Virus record (IMG/VR): IMGVR_UViG_3300021373_003447
Location: 1 to 42,129 of that record
Length of the DNA stretch: 42,129 bases
Direction: 5' to 3' (one strand)
Source: a virus
Shown here: one piece after another, positions 32,795-39,127 of the stretch
Numbering within the stretch: position 1 is the first letter of the stretch
How the letters are laid out: each line of letters starts with the position of its first letter
Position numbers and translations under genes: made by a program
The notes under the pieces: generated by a model
The model's input: the letters and a program-made list of their open reading frames with translations, nothing else
The model's database searches: none
What the model was told of the DNA's origin: nothing

Positions 32795-33370
32795 ATGAAA
32801 AATTTATTTAAAAATCTGTTTATTATTTTAGGTTTATCCTTATTGATGGCTTTTACTAACTATACTCGTCCTAAAAAGACACCTATTAATACTATATTAA
32901 GTGCTCCTGTAGTAAAGATAGATACAAAAATTAAAATAGAAGAAATTAAAATAAAAGGCCATACGGCCTTTTTAACTGCTCTAGGCCATAGGGAATCAGG
33001 CAATAGATATCATGTAGTTAACCGTTTTGGTTATATGGGTAAATACCAATTTGGCAAATCAACATTAAAAACATTAAAGATTAAAACCACCAAAGAAGAT
33101 TTTCTAAATAATCCTAATTTACAGGAAGAAGCAATGAGAAAATTACTTATATATAATAAAAAACGTCTTAAAAAATATATAGATAAGTTTGATGGGCAAG
33201 TAATAAATGGTATATTAATAACTGAATCAGGATTATTAGCTGCAGCACACTTAGGAGGTGCTGGTAGTGTTAAAAAATGGTTTAGAACTGGAAAAATAAA
33301 ACAAGATGGTAATGGTGTAAAAATAACTCAATATATGGAGCAATTTTCTGGTTATAGCTTATATTTATAA
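32795..33370 (+). CDS. membrane-targeted lysozyme/transglycosylase-like protein
   Basis: The 191-residue product starts with a signal peptide or signal anchor (hydrophobic residues about 6-20). The domain from residue 58 reads FLTALGHRESGNRYHVV, RFGYMGKYQFGKSTL and AAAHLGGAGSVKKWF, the pattern of a lysozyme-like muramidase/lytic transglycosylase with E67 as catalytic acid. It would cleave peptidoglycan from the periplasm side, during lysis or as a virion-associated entry enzyme. No holin is evident beside it. A terminator-shaped hairpin lies in the coding sequence at 32953. Confidence 0.75.
   Translation: MKNLFKNLFIILGLSLLMAFTNYTRPKKTPINTILSAPVVKIDTKIKIEEIKIKGHTAFLTALGHRESGNRYHVVNRFGYMGKYQFGKSTLKTLKIKTTKEDFLNNPNLQEEAMRKLLIYNKKRLKKYIDKFDGQVINGILITESGLLAAAHLGGAGSVKKWFRTGKIKQDGNGVKITQYMEQFSGYSLYL
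32953..32973 (+). other. terminator-shaped hairpin inside the lytic enzyme gene
   Basis: AAAAGGCC, loop ATAC, GGCCTTTT pair perfectly over 8 bp and the right arm runs into a T tract of five. It falls about 160 bases into the coding sequence. It may attenuate transcription of the lytic gene, or be a chance product of the codons for IKGHTAFL. Confidence 0.4.
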
Positions 33371-33382
33371 TCAAAAAAGATT

Positions 33383-33517
33383 ATGGCAAGAGTAGTTGTA
33401 GGTGATTACAAACCAAATAAAAGAAAAAAACGACCTGGGGTACACGCAAAAAGCAAATCCAGTAAAATGAAACAAAGTAAAAACTATGTTAAACAATATA
33501 GGGGACAAGGGAAATAG
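33383..33517 (+). CDS. small basic conserved phage protein (44 aa)
   Basis: The 44-residue protein contains DYKPNKRKKRPGVHAKSKSS and ends KQYRGQGK. I recall closely similar short basic proteins (RPGVHAK...YRGQG) in many T4-like environmental phages; function unknown. The basic character suggests nucleic-acid contact. The start is TTATG, 12 bases after the lytic gene. Confidence 0.7.
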   Translation: MARVVVGDYKPNKRKKRPGVHAKSKSSKMKQSKNYVKQYRGQGK

Positions 33518-33518
33518 A

Positions 33519-33671
33519 ATGAATGTAACAGTAACAAGCTTATTCAATCATATGACAGATGCTGATTTTTTAGCATTACATGAAGCGGGTGAGTTAAAAA
33601 ATTTCTGTTGGGCTTTATCTGTAGACTTACAATCTAAAAACCATGAAAAAGATAACACTTACACAGCATGA
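33519..33671 (+). CDS. small hypothetical protein (50 aa)
   Basis: The start at 33519 is used because it directly follows the stop at 33517 (TAGAATG); an in-frame ATG 33 bases upstream would run inside the previous gene. The product starts MNVTVTSLFNHMTDADFLAL and is acidic. No family recognised. It overlaps the next gene by 29 bases. Confidence 0.6.
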   Translation: MNVTVTSLFNHMTDADFLALHEAGELKNFCWALSVDLQSKNHEKDNTYTA

Positions 33672-33837
33672 ATGGTATGATGCCATGAAACTTCCTACAC
33701 CTTATAGGAATAAGAAGAAATACTATAGAAAAGAAAAACATAAGAAACGTGGGAGCCAATTTGGTTCCCACAATTATTTTTCGTATATTTACAAGGTAAA
33801 ATTAAGGTTATGGCTCTCTGGGAATTCAGAAATTTAA
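33643..33837 (+). CDS. small basic hypothetical protein, reading through a terminator and promoter
   Basis: The 64-residue frame begins MKKITLTQHEWYDAMKLPTP, a coding-like and phage-like N-terminus, followed by a basic stretch. From about residue 36 the frame coincides with a hairpin terminator and then a promoter, and ends 28 bases inside the next gene. The last 25 residues are therefore dictated by regulatory DNA, and the functional part is probably the first 40. Confidence 0.55.
   Translation: MKKITLTQHEWYDAMKLPTPYRNKKKYYRKEKHKKRGSQFGSHNYFSYIYKVKLRLWLSGNSEI
33749..33781 (+). terminator. intrinsic terminator
   Basis: GTGGGAGCC, loop AATTT, GGTTCCCAC form a 9-bp stem with one G-T wobble, followed by AATTATTTTT. 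The TTTGG of the next promoter lies in the loop and right arm. Confidence 0.65.
33760..33792 (+). promoter_or_regulatory. promoter, strong consensus, fused to a terminator
   Basis: TTTGG at 33760-33764, 19 bases, TATATTTAC at 33784-33792 preceded by TTCG. The upstream box is inside the terminator hairpin. It serves the gene at 33810, whose leader ends TTAAGGTTATG. Confidence 0.75.
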
Positions 33838-34250
33838 ATAAACATGGTAATTACAGAAAACGAATTATCCATACTAAAGGTGCATTAAGTATACCTGGTA
33901 ATGGATTTGGTCCTTCTGTAATGGCAAATAGATTTAAATACAAGTATGAGCATCCGGTTATGCCTCCAATGATATGGAAAAATAATGGTAAAACATATTT
34001 AATGCCCTTATGGCAAGAGGTAGTTGAAGGTACTACAGTTGATGATGTAGAATGGGTTAAACCAAAACCTAAGGTTAAACAAGAACCTATTATTGAAACT
34101 CATACTAGTAGTAGCAATGCAGATAAAACGTATAAAACAGCATATTACCCCGAATCAGGTAAATTTTATTGTGACTGTCCAGGCAGATGGAGAGCGTTTG
34201 ATAATCGTTGTAAACACATAAAAGCATTAGAATTAAAAATAAATAAATAA
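33810..34250 (+). CDS. SWIM-type zinc-finger protein
   Basis: The 146-residue product ends in a SWIM finger, C121-x-C123-x10-C134-x-H136 (FYCDCPGRWRAFDNRCKHI). SWIM fingers bind DNA or proteins and usually occur in larger ATPases or transposases; here it stands with a 110-residue N-terminal region of unknown fold containing PVMPPMIWKNNGKTYLMPLW. It is the first gene after a strong promoter. Function unknown. Confidence 0.75.
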   Translation: MALWEFRNLNKHGNYRKRIIHTKGALSIPGNGFGPSVMANRFKYKYEHPVMPPMIWKNNGKTYLMPLWQEVVEGTTVDDVEWVKPKPKVKQEPIIETHTSSSNADKTYKTAYYPESGKFYCDCPGRWRAFDNRCKHIKALELKINK

Positions 34251-34257
34251 AGGTTAT

Positions 34258-34668
34258 ATGGATAAATTAATTGTTAAATTTGAAGGTAAAGAAGAACCAA
34301 CAGTATATAATATTGTTACTTTTCTTAAGAATAAATCAAAATCAAAAGAAGTATTATTTAGTAATGTTCAAGATTTGATTAGACACCCTTTAACTGAATG
34401 GCATGAAATAGTACATGCTGAAGTAAATCGTGGTGAAGGTGATGGTGAATCAAAACCATATGAGTCTAAATATGAAAGAGAAAATATAGCATTACCTAAA
34501 GAAATGGCTAAAGAAATTGTTGAGGTAGCTACTTCACTTAAAGGTTGTACTATTGATTTTGTTAATAGATGTAATAAAGTATTAAATTTTGATTTACATG
34601 AAAAATTAAATAATAAATACGGATTTACAGGTGCTAAACGTTTATATAATATATTTAAATTAAATTAA
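34258..34668 (+). CDS. hypothetical protein
   Basis: A 136-residue soluble protein with leader AAATAAAGGTTATATG. It contains EWHEIVHAEVNRGEGDGES in the middle and a helical C-terminal half ending YGFTGAKRLYNIFKLN. HEIVH superficially resembles a zinc-protease HExxH but the spacing H-E-I-V-H lacks other family signs, so I make no call. Confidence 0.7.
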   Translation: MDKLIVKFEGKEEPTVYNIVTFLKNKSKSKEVLFSNVQDLIRHPLTEWHEIVHAEVNRGEGDGESKPYESKYERENIALPKEMAKEIVEVATSLKGCTIDFVNRCNKVLNFDLHEKLNNKYGFTGAKRLYNIFKLN

Positions 34669-34670
34669 TT

Positions 34671-35054
34671 ATGGCAGAAAATAGAGGCAGACCAAGTGAA
34701 AATGTAGTTAAACTTACAAAATGGAATTTAGATACTGAAGACTCAGTATGGAAATACGATATGGATAAGTCAACCAATGGTCCTTATTCAGTAGAACAAA
34801 AATTTCAAGCTGGAAATAAACCAGAAAAATTTAAGATTGATCAAAAAACTTATGGTAAACATCCAGTTGTAATGGTATTTAAAACATCAAACCGTTCAAA
34901 TGCTAAAACTAAAATTAAAGTATTTAATAAAAATATAGATTATATTTTAAGTGCTAAAAAATTACCTGGTATACCTGAGAAAGCAGAAATAATTGATTTA
35001 GCTGTTGGTAAATCATTTATATCTAAATATAAACAAAAATATAATTTAGCTTAG
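34671..35054 (+). CDS. hypothetical protein with RGRP N-terminus
   Basis: The 127-residue product begins MAENRGRPSENVVKL, an AT-hook-like RGRP near the N-terminus, followed by a lysine-rich beta-type region (KFKIDQKTYGKHPVVMVFK) and a C-terminal helix. No family recognised; DNA contact is possible. Confidence 0.68.
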   Translation: MAENRGRPSENVVKLTKWNLDTEDSVWKYDMDKSTNGPYSVEQKFQAGNKPEKFKIDQKTYGKHPVVMVFKTSNRSNAKTKIKVFNKNIDYILSAKKLPGIPEKAEIIDLAVGKSFISKYKQKYNLA

Positions 35055-35097
35055 TCTTTATATATTTATAACAAAATATTAATCAATTAATTATCAA

Positions 35098-35394
35098 ATG
35101 AAAACAATTTTAATTATTTTAGTTTTATTAGTAGCAGCTGCTGCAGTATATTATTTCGGATTTTATAAAAAAGGAAAAATTAATGATCGTGATGGCGATT
35201 TTATTCCTGATGAAGTAGAAGATGCAGTTGAAGATGTAAAAAAAGTTGCTAAGGAAGTTAAGCGTAGAGCTAAACGTGTAAAAGAAGAATTTAAAGACGT
35301 TATTGAAGAAACTAAGGACGTAGTTGAACAAGCTAAAGATGTAGCAGATGCTGCAAAAGGTAAAAAACGTAGAGGTAGAAAACCTAAAAAATAA
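35098..35394 (+). CDS. membrane-anchored helical protein with DxDxD loop and AT-hook-like tail
   Basis: The 98-residue protein has one N-terminal membrane helix (residues 4-20), then DRDGDFIPDEVE, a calcium-loop-like motif of the dockerin/thrombospondin-3 type, then 45 residues of regular charged helix with repeated EDV/KDV, and a tail KKRRGRKPKK that includes an AT-hook-like RGRKP. The helix resembles YtxH-type host proteins. It could tether DNA or a protein complex to the membrane; this is inference. A 43-base AT-rich gap with TTTATATATTTATA precedes it. Confidence 0.7.
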   Translation: MKTILIILVLLVAAAAVYYFGFYKKGKINDRDGDFIPDEVEDAVEDVKKVAKEVKRRAKRVKEEFKDVIEETKDVVEQAKDVADAAKGKKRRGRKPKK

Positions 35395-35397
35395 AAA

Positions 35398-36519
35398 ATG
35401 AGCAAATACAATTTAATAGACATTTACGAACAATACAGAATTGGTTCAGGTTGGACTACAGATTTTGATTATGAAGGAATGCTTAAAGCTGGATTAAAAA
35501 CAGGGGTTGATACTGATCTTGAACTTTTAGAGAAAATGGTTGAAGATTATACTGATGTTAACTACCATAGAGAAGCAGATCATTTGTATAAAGCTATTGA
35601 AGCATTAAAACAAAAAGCTACTAAAGAAGCAAGTATGTTTTTTGGAGATTTCCATGCTGAAATTAAAGCAACAATGGCTGATCTAGGAATAGGTGTTAAA
35701 GATGATACATTAGGACAATTTATGGCTTCTAAAATGGAAGAAGAAATGGCAGTGTTTTCATCTGAAGAAGAGGAAGATAAGTACATCGAAAAAAAGGTTA
35801 AAAGAGGTCTTGAAAAAGAAAAAGAAAGAGCTGCTAAAAAGAAAAAAGGAGTAAAAGAAATAACTTCACGTGAAGGAGCTCATATTGAAGGCCTATTAAA
35901 TATAAACATGAAAGCTAAATTCTTAGAAGCGTTTGCTGATTTATATTTTAATTTAACAGATGAAGATCCATTCCAAGCTGAAGATGTAGTTGATCATTTA
36001 GCAAATGAAATGTTAAAACATTTAGATGCTATTCAAGCTCAAGGTGATAAATTAAATAGTACAAACACAGATGCTGACTTTGAAAGAGAGCAAAGAATGC
36101 AAATGGATATGAGAGAAGAAAAAATGTCTCTAGAAGATATAGTTAAGTCAACTAAAGTTGATGGCACTATGGAAGATTTAGAAAAAGCAGTAATGGCTAA
36201 AGCTAAAAAATCAGGTTTAGATGTTACAGATAAAGAAGTTGAAGATGCAGTTGAAAAACATGCTGATATGGCTTTAGGCTTAATGGAAGAGATAGGTCCT
36301 ACTGGAATTGCAATATCACAAAAACAACTTGATGATCTTGAAAAACTTGGAGCCATTTCAGGATTAGAAGTAATTGTTCAAGACAAAGATGGATCAAATG
36401 TAAGAAAAGTAGATTATACTTTAACTAATACAAACTTTGAAAAAGGTGATGATGATTATGATTATCTAGATGAAAATCTAAAAGAACACTTTGGTCGTTT
36501 CATGAAAGATTATCAATAA
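35398..36519 (+). CDS. long acidic helical protein of unknown function
   Basis: This 373-residue protein starts four bases after the previous stop. It is rich in Glu, Asp and Lys and mostly helical, with a charged segment around residues 120-150 (EEEEDKYIEKKVKRGLEKEK) and an acidic C-terminus. I see no catalytic motif. A virion core or scaffold role would suit the composition but there is no direct evidence. It is the last gene before the bidirectional terminator. Confidence 0.72.
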   Translation: MSKYNLIDIYEQYRIGSGWTTDFDYEGMLKAGLKTGVDTDLELLEKMVEDYTDVNYHREADHLYKAIEALKQKATKEASMFFGDFHAEIKATMADLGIGVKDDTLGQFMASKMEEEMAVFSSEEEEDKYIEKKVKRGLEKEKERAAKKKKGVKEITSREGAHIEGLLNINMKAKFLEAFADLYFNLTDEDPFQAEDVVDHLANEMLKHLDAIQAQGDKLNSTNTDADFEREQRMQMDMREEKMSLEDIVKSTKVDGTMEDLEKAVMAKAKKSGLDVTDKEVEDAVEKHADMALGLMEEIGPTGIAISQKQLDDLEKLGAISGLEVIVQDKDGSNVRKVDYTLTNTNFEKGDDDYDYLDENLKEHFGRFMKDYQ

Positions 36520-36573
36520 AATATAACTTCTTACTCCGTTAATCATAAGAACAACGCATTAGAGTAAGCTTTT

Positions 36574-36607
36574 TAAAAAAAATAGGGCGCATTAGCGCCC
36601 TTTTTTT
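36574..36607. terminator. bidirectional intrinsic terminator
   Basis: GGGCGC at 36585-36590, loop ATTA, GCGCCC at 36595-36600, with an A-run on the left and seven T on the right, so it works for both converging genes. It overlaps the stop codon of the leftward gene. In the 54 bases before it, CTTACTC at 36530 and GAGTAAG at 36562 form a second, weaker inverted repeat followed by CTTTTT. Confidence 0.88.
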
Positions 36608-36908
36608 ATTTTTCTTTACGATAAATTTTTATTACTTGATTATCTTGATAAGCTATAGTTTCTGTTCTTAAACCATTTTCATACTTTACTTTTAATGTAA
36701 CATTACCTTCATTATCATATTGTTTCCAAGTACCTGTGTTTTTTAATTTATCACCTACTTTTTTAACATACCCTATTTCGATAATTTGTTCACCATTGTA
36801 TTTTACAACTTTAACTAAATTATCATTTAATTGTTGGTATGTTGTTACTTCTTGAGCCATTAAGCTCATTGATCCTACTAACATTGCTGTTAAAAATAAT
36901 TTTCTCAT
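36606..36908 (-). CDS. secreted YwqK/MORN-variant-like protein
   Basis: This is the only leftward gene in the window. The 100-residue product has a signal peptide (MRKLFLTAMLVGSMSLMAQ, cleavage probably after the Ala-Gln region). The mature part contains NTGTWKQYDNEGNVTLKVKY and ENGLRTE, the G-x-W-x2-Y-x2-G-x9-Y-x2-G pattern of YwqK/MORN-variant repeats found in Bacteroidetes periplasmic proteins. It looks host-derived and may act in the envelope of the infected cell. Its terminator is the hairpin at 36585. Confidence 0.75.
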   Translation of the reverse strand: MRKLFLTAMLVGSMSLMAQEVTTYQQLNDNLVKVVKYNGEQIIEIGYVKKVGDKLKNTGTWKQYDNEGNVTLKVKYENGLRTETIAYQDNQVIKIYRKEK

Positions 36909-36959
36909 AATCTATAATTTAATGTATGGTTATACATATGGAACATTAGGGTCATATTA

Positions 36960-36982
36960 GCGTCATTTATATGACGTCTTTT
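36960..36982. other. 6-bp hairpin with T-run between divergent genes
   Basis: CGTCAT, loop TTAT, ATGACG, then TCTTTTT. It lies between the leftward gene and the rightward promoter at 36995. It could be a weak terminator or an operator; a further GTCAT precedes it at 36951. Confidence 0.4.
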
Positions 36983-36994
36983 TATGCGCAAAAA

Positions 36995-37027
36995 TTTGGT
37001 TACCTGAAATAGAGTTCGTATATTTAC
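36995..37027 (+). promoter_or_regulatory. promoter, strong consensus
   Basis: TTTGG at 36995-36999, 19 bases, TATATTTAC at 37019-37027 preceded by TTCG. The surrounding AAAAATTTGGTTACC also occurs at the promoter 0.9 kb downstream. It starts the final block of small genes. Confidence 0.8.
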
Positions 37028-37030
37028 CCT

Positions 37031-37048
37031 GTTGATAATTAAGTCAAC
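37031..37048 (+). repeat. inverted repeat at the predicted transcript start
   Basis: GTTGATAATTAAGTCAAC has complementary ends GTTGA and TCAAC. It begins four bases after the promoter box, so it is either an operator or a hairpin at the 5' end of the transcript. Confidence 0.5.
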
Positions 37049-37064
37049 GCATTAAATAAAGGTT

Positions 37065-37211
37065 ATGAACGAACAATTTATCAAAGCAATTACAATTGCA
37101 ATTGACAAAAAAATGATTACTGCCGATCAAGGGTTTGAGATCATTAGAGAGCAAAGTACTGAGCGTACTAATATTATTAACGAAACTATAGGTTTTAATC
37201 AAAAAAGATAA
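37065..37211 (+). CDS. small hypothetical protein (48 aa)
   Basis: The 48-residue frame starts in ATAAAGGTTATG, the usual leader of promoter-proximal genes here, and ends two bases before the next ATG. The product starts MNEQFIKAITIAIDKKM and is a probable pair of helices. No family recognised. Confidence 0.65.
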   Translation: MNEQFIKAITIAIDKKMITADQGFEIIREQSTERTNIINETIGFNQKR

Positions 37212-37213
37212 TT

Positions 37214-37501
37214 ATGAAAACATTTGACGATTTAAAATTTACAAAACATAAAGTTACTAAAAAAGCTATTATGGCATCACTTGAGCTTAAACCTAATGTG
37301 TTTATATCAGTGGTTGCAGGTGAAGGAATGTACAGTACATCTAGAAAAGGTGTTAGAGCCGAATGTACTAAAGTTGAAGATGCTTCTTCATTTGAAGTTG
37401 CTATTATAGATGAAAATTTGCCTGATGATGAGCAGCAGTGGGATGTTAACGGTTGGCAAACGAGAGATGATATTAATAAATTAATAATTGAGAACTCATG
37501 A
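37214..37501 (+). CDS. hypothetical protein (95 aa)
   Basis: The product is mixed alpha/beta and acidic, with VFISVVAGEGMYSTSRKGV in the centre and DDEQQWDVNGWQTRDD near the end. Function unknown. The stop overlaps the next start as ATGA. Confidence 0.7.
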   Translation: MKTFDDLKFTKHKVTKKAIMASLELKPNVFISVVAGEGMYSTSRKGVRAECTKVEDASSFEVAIIDENLPDDEQQWDVNGWQTRDDINKLIIENS

Positions 37502-37734
37502 GTAAAGAAAAAAGATACGTAGTAAAAATGGAAATGTATGTCTATGCTGAAAATGATTATATGGCTAAGAAACGAGCCAATGATCTAAAGCTATCAATTG
37601 AAAACAGACGTCATTCCGATTGTATAGAGATAGTAGAAATGGGTGAACAACCATTTGCTAGTTTTGAATACCGAAAAATAGATGATCCTAAGTTTTATCC
37701 TAAAGATTTATCTCACGAACCATTACCATTTTAA
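37498..37734 (+). CDS. hypothetical protein (78 aa)
   Basis: The small protein has a strand-helix-strand pattern: KRYVVKMEMYVYAENDYMAK, a helix, then CIEIVEMGEQPFASFEYRKI. Such ferredoxin-like folds are common among phage early proteins. Function unknown. Confidence 0.68.
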   Translation: MSKEKRYVVKMEMYVYAENDYMAKKRANDLKLSIENRRHSDCIEIVEMGEQPFASFEYRKIDDPKFYPKDLSHEPLPF

Positions 37735-37735
37735 T

Positions 37736-37873
37736 ATGAAAAAAGGAGATTGGTTATTATATAATAATAAACGTAAAAAATGTTTTGGTATACACCATAA
37801 CGGTAATATTTTAATTAAAATGAATGGTACTATAGTTCAAGTACATAAAGAAAAAGTAAAAACTCCCGCGTAA
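37736..37873 (+). CDS. small hypothetical protein (45 aa)
   Basis: The start at 37736 directly follows the preceding stop; an in-frame ATG at 37682 would lie inside that gene. The product MKKGDWLLYNNKRKKCFGIH is short, basic and probably a small beta-barrel. Its last codons overlap the AAAAATTTG before the next promoter. Confidence 0.6.
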   Translation: MKKGDWLLYNNKRKKCFGIHHNGNILIKMNGTIVQVHKEKVKTPA

Positions 37874-37876
37874 AAA

Positions 37877-37909
37877 TTTGGTTACCCGGGCTAGGGTTCG
37901 TATATTTAC
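37877..37909 (+). promoter_or_regulatory. promoter, strong consensus
   Basis: TTTGG at 37877-37881, 19 bases, TATATTTAC at 37901-37909 preceded by TTCG. Near copy of the promoter at 36995 including flanks and the AAAGGTTATG leader end. Confidence 0.8.
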
Positions 37910-37912
37910 CAC

Positions 37913-37933
37913 GTTGATGCAGTTAAGCACAAC
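37913..37933 (+). repeat. imperfect inverted repeat at the predicted transcript start
   Basis: GTTG-A-TGC at the left pairs with GCA-C-AAC at the right, apart from a one-base mismatch/bulge. It occupies the same position after the promoter as the repeat at 37031. Confidence 0.4.
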
Positions 37934-37951
37934 ATTAAATTAATAAAGGTT

Positions 37952-38698
37952 ATGAATACACAGTTAGATTTATTTGAAGGTTTAGTTTTAACAACAGAAC
38001 AACAAGAACAAATTGATAGTTTTATTAAGAGCCAAGCAAAAAGAGCTGTTGAACGTCAAGAAGAGATGAACAGAACAATGTTATTGCTTGATGAAGCAGG
38101 ATTTGTTATGGGTGTTGATTATGCTTGTAATTTCGAAGTTGAAGAAGTTACTGGTAAAAGAGAATTTGGTTATTCTTATAATAATACCAATTTTGAATAT
38201 GAAGTTACTTATATAAATTCATATGGTTGTGTTTATCTAATTACCGATTCAATCCAAGATGGTAAGATAAAAAAACATAATGCTACAGTTGATAGAGAAG
38301 GTAGTAAATTAATGTGTACTTATATTACTGAGCAGTATAGATATTATAAGCCAAGTACATTGCTTACTAAACTTAAAGAAAATAGAAAATCTAAAATAGC
38401 AGAGCTTGATAGAAAAAATAAAGAGCAAGTATGTTTAGATTATACAGTTACTAAATACCAAAAATTATATCCTGAAGCTACAGTTAAAGCAGGTACTGAT
38501 TATGATAGAGGTTATAGAGGTCATAGTTATACTGAATTTAAAACAGTAGTAATTGAATTTAAATCAGGTAGTAGTGTTACTTTTAGATTAGGTTATGGTT
38601 ATGAGCTTGATAAAGAAAGATTGCATAAGCGATATGATGCTCAAAAAGAAACTGTTGAGCAAACATTAGAAAGGTTTAATAATCAAAAAATTAAGTAA
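37952..38698 (+). CDS. hypothetical protein with N-terminal QLDLF
   Basis: This 248-residue protein is the largest in the small-gene block. It begins MNTQLDLFEGL; QLDLF is the canonical bacterial beta-clamp-binding pentapeptide. The middle has aromatic strands (FGYSYNNTNFEYEVTYINSY) and the C-terminal part is a charged helix. Nothing catalytic is recognised. An early function that touches the host replisome is conceivable, but the motif is short. Confidence 0.72.
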   Translation: MNTQLDLFEGLVLTTEQQEQIDSFIKSQAKRAVERQEEMNRTMLLLDEAGFVMGVDYACNFEVEEVTGKREFGYSYNNTNFEYEVTYINSYGCVYLITDSIQDGKIKKHNATVDREGSKLMCTYITEQYRYYKPSTLLTKLKENRKSKIAELDRKNKEQVCLDYTVTKYQKLYPEATVKAGTDYDRGYRGHSYTEFKTVVIEFKSGSSVTFRLGYGYELDKERLHKRYDAQKETVEQTLERFNNQKIK

Positions 38699-38699
38699 T

Positions 38700-38897
38700 A
38701 TGAAGTTATACGATGTACCTAGAAATAGTAAAATTAAAGTAGTGGGAGATGTTAAAATACCTCCCGCTGCCCCAATTATTGAAGAGCAAGAAGTATTAAA
38801 TTTTAGCCATGTAGATGGAATGTATAGTTATTGTACTAATAATAATAATGAAGTAGTACATTTAGCAGCATGGACTGAAGTAGAAATAGTTGAGTAA
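38700..38897 (+). CDS. small hypothetical protein (65 aa)
   Basis: The product starts MKLYDVPRNSKIKVVGDVKI and reads like a small beta-barrel of SH3 type (short strands, YCTNNNNEVVHLAAWTEVEI at the end). No specific family. It overlaps the next start by one base. Confidence 0.65.
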   Translation: MKLYDVPRNSKIKVVGDVKIPPAAPIIEEQEVLNFSHVDGMYSYCTNNNNEVVHLAAWTEVEIVE

Positions 38898-39127
38898 TGA
38901 AAGCAATATTAGAATTTAGCTTACCAGAAGATCAAACCGAATATCAAACGGTTAATGATGCATCTAAAATGTTTAGTGTATTATGGGAGATGAAACAATG
39001 GTTAAGATCACAAGTTAAATATGCTCCGGATGGAATGTCACAAGAGGCTTATGATGCATTTGAAGAGTGTAAAGAAAAGTTAAATGAATTACTAATTGAT
39101 AATAATTTAGATTTAGAACAATTATGA
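38897..39127 (+). CDS. conserved phage hypothetical protein (76 aa)
   Basis: The sequence MKAILEFSLPEDQTEYQ, then DASKMFSVLWEMKQWLRSQ and KYAPDGMSQEAY, follows a pattern I recall in many tailed phages (KAILEFxLPED...LRxxxKY). It is helical and acidic; function unknown. It overlaps the next gene as ATGA. Confidence 0.78.
   Translation: MKAILEFSLPEDQTEYQTVNDASKMFSVLWEMKQWLRSQVKYAPDGMSQEAYDAFEECKEKLNELLIDNNLDLEQL

Noticed and set aside
34381-34450. HEIVH in the protein at 34258 as a zinc metalloprotease
   Set aside because: HExxH alone is weak; no third ligand or supporting helix pattern is visible.
35042-35097. TTTATATATTTATA gap as a T4-type late promoter
   Set aside because: TATAAATA-like strings are expected by chance in DNA this rich in A and T, and no upstream or downstream context supports it.
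35128-35423. Reverse-strand frames opposite the membrane/AT-hook gene
   Set aside because: They mirror the charged helix codons of the forward gene and have no independent support.
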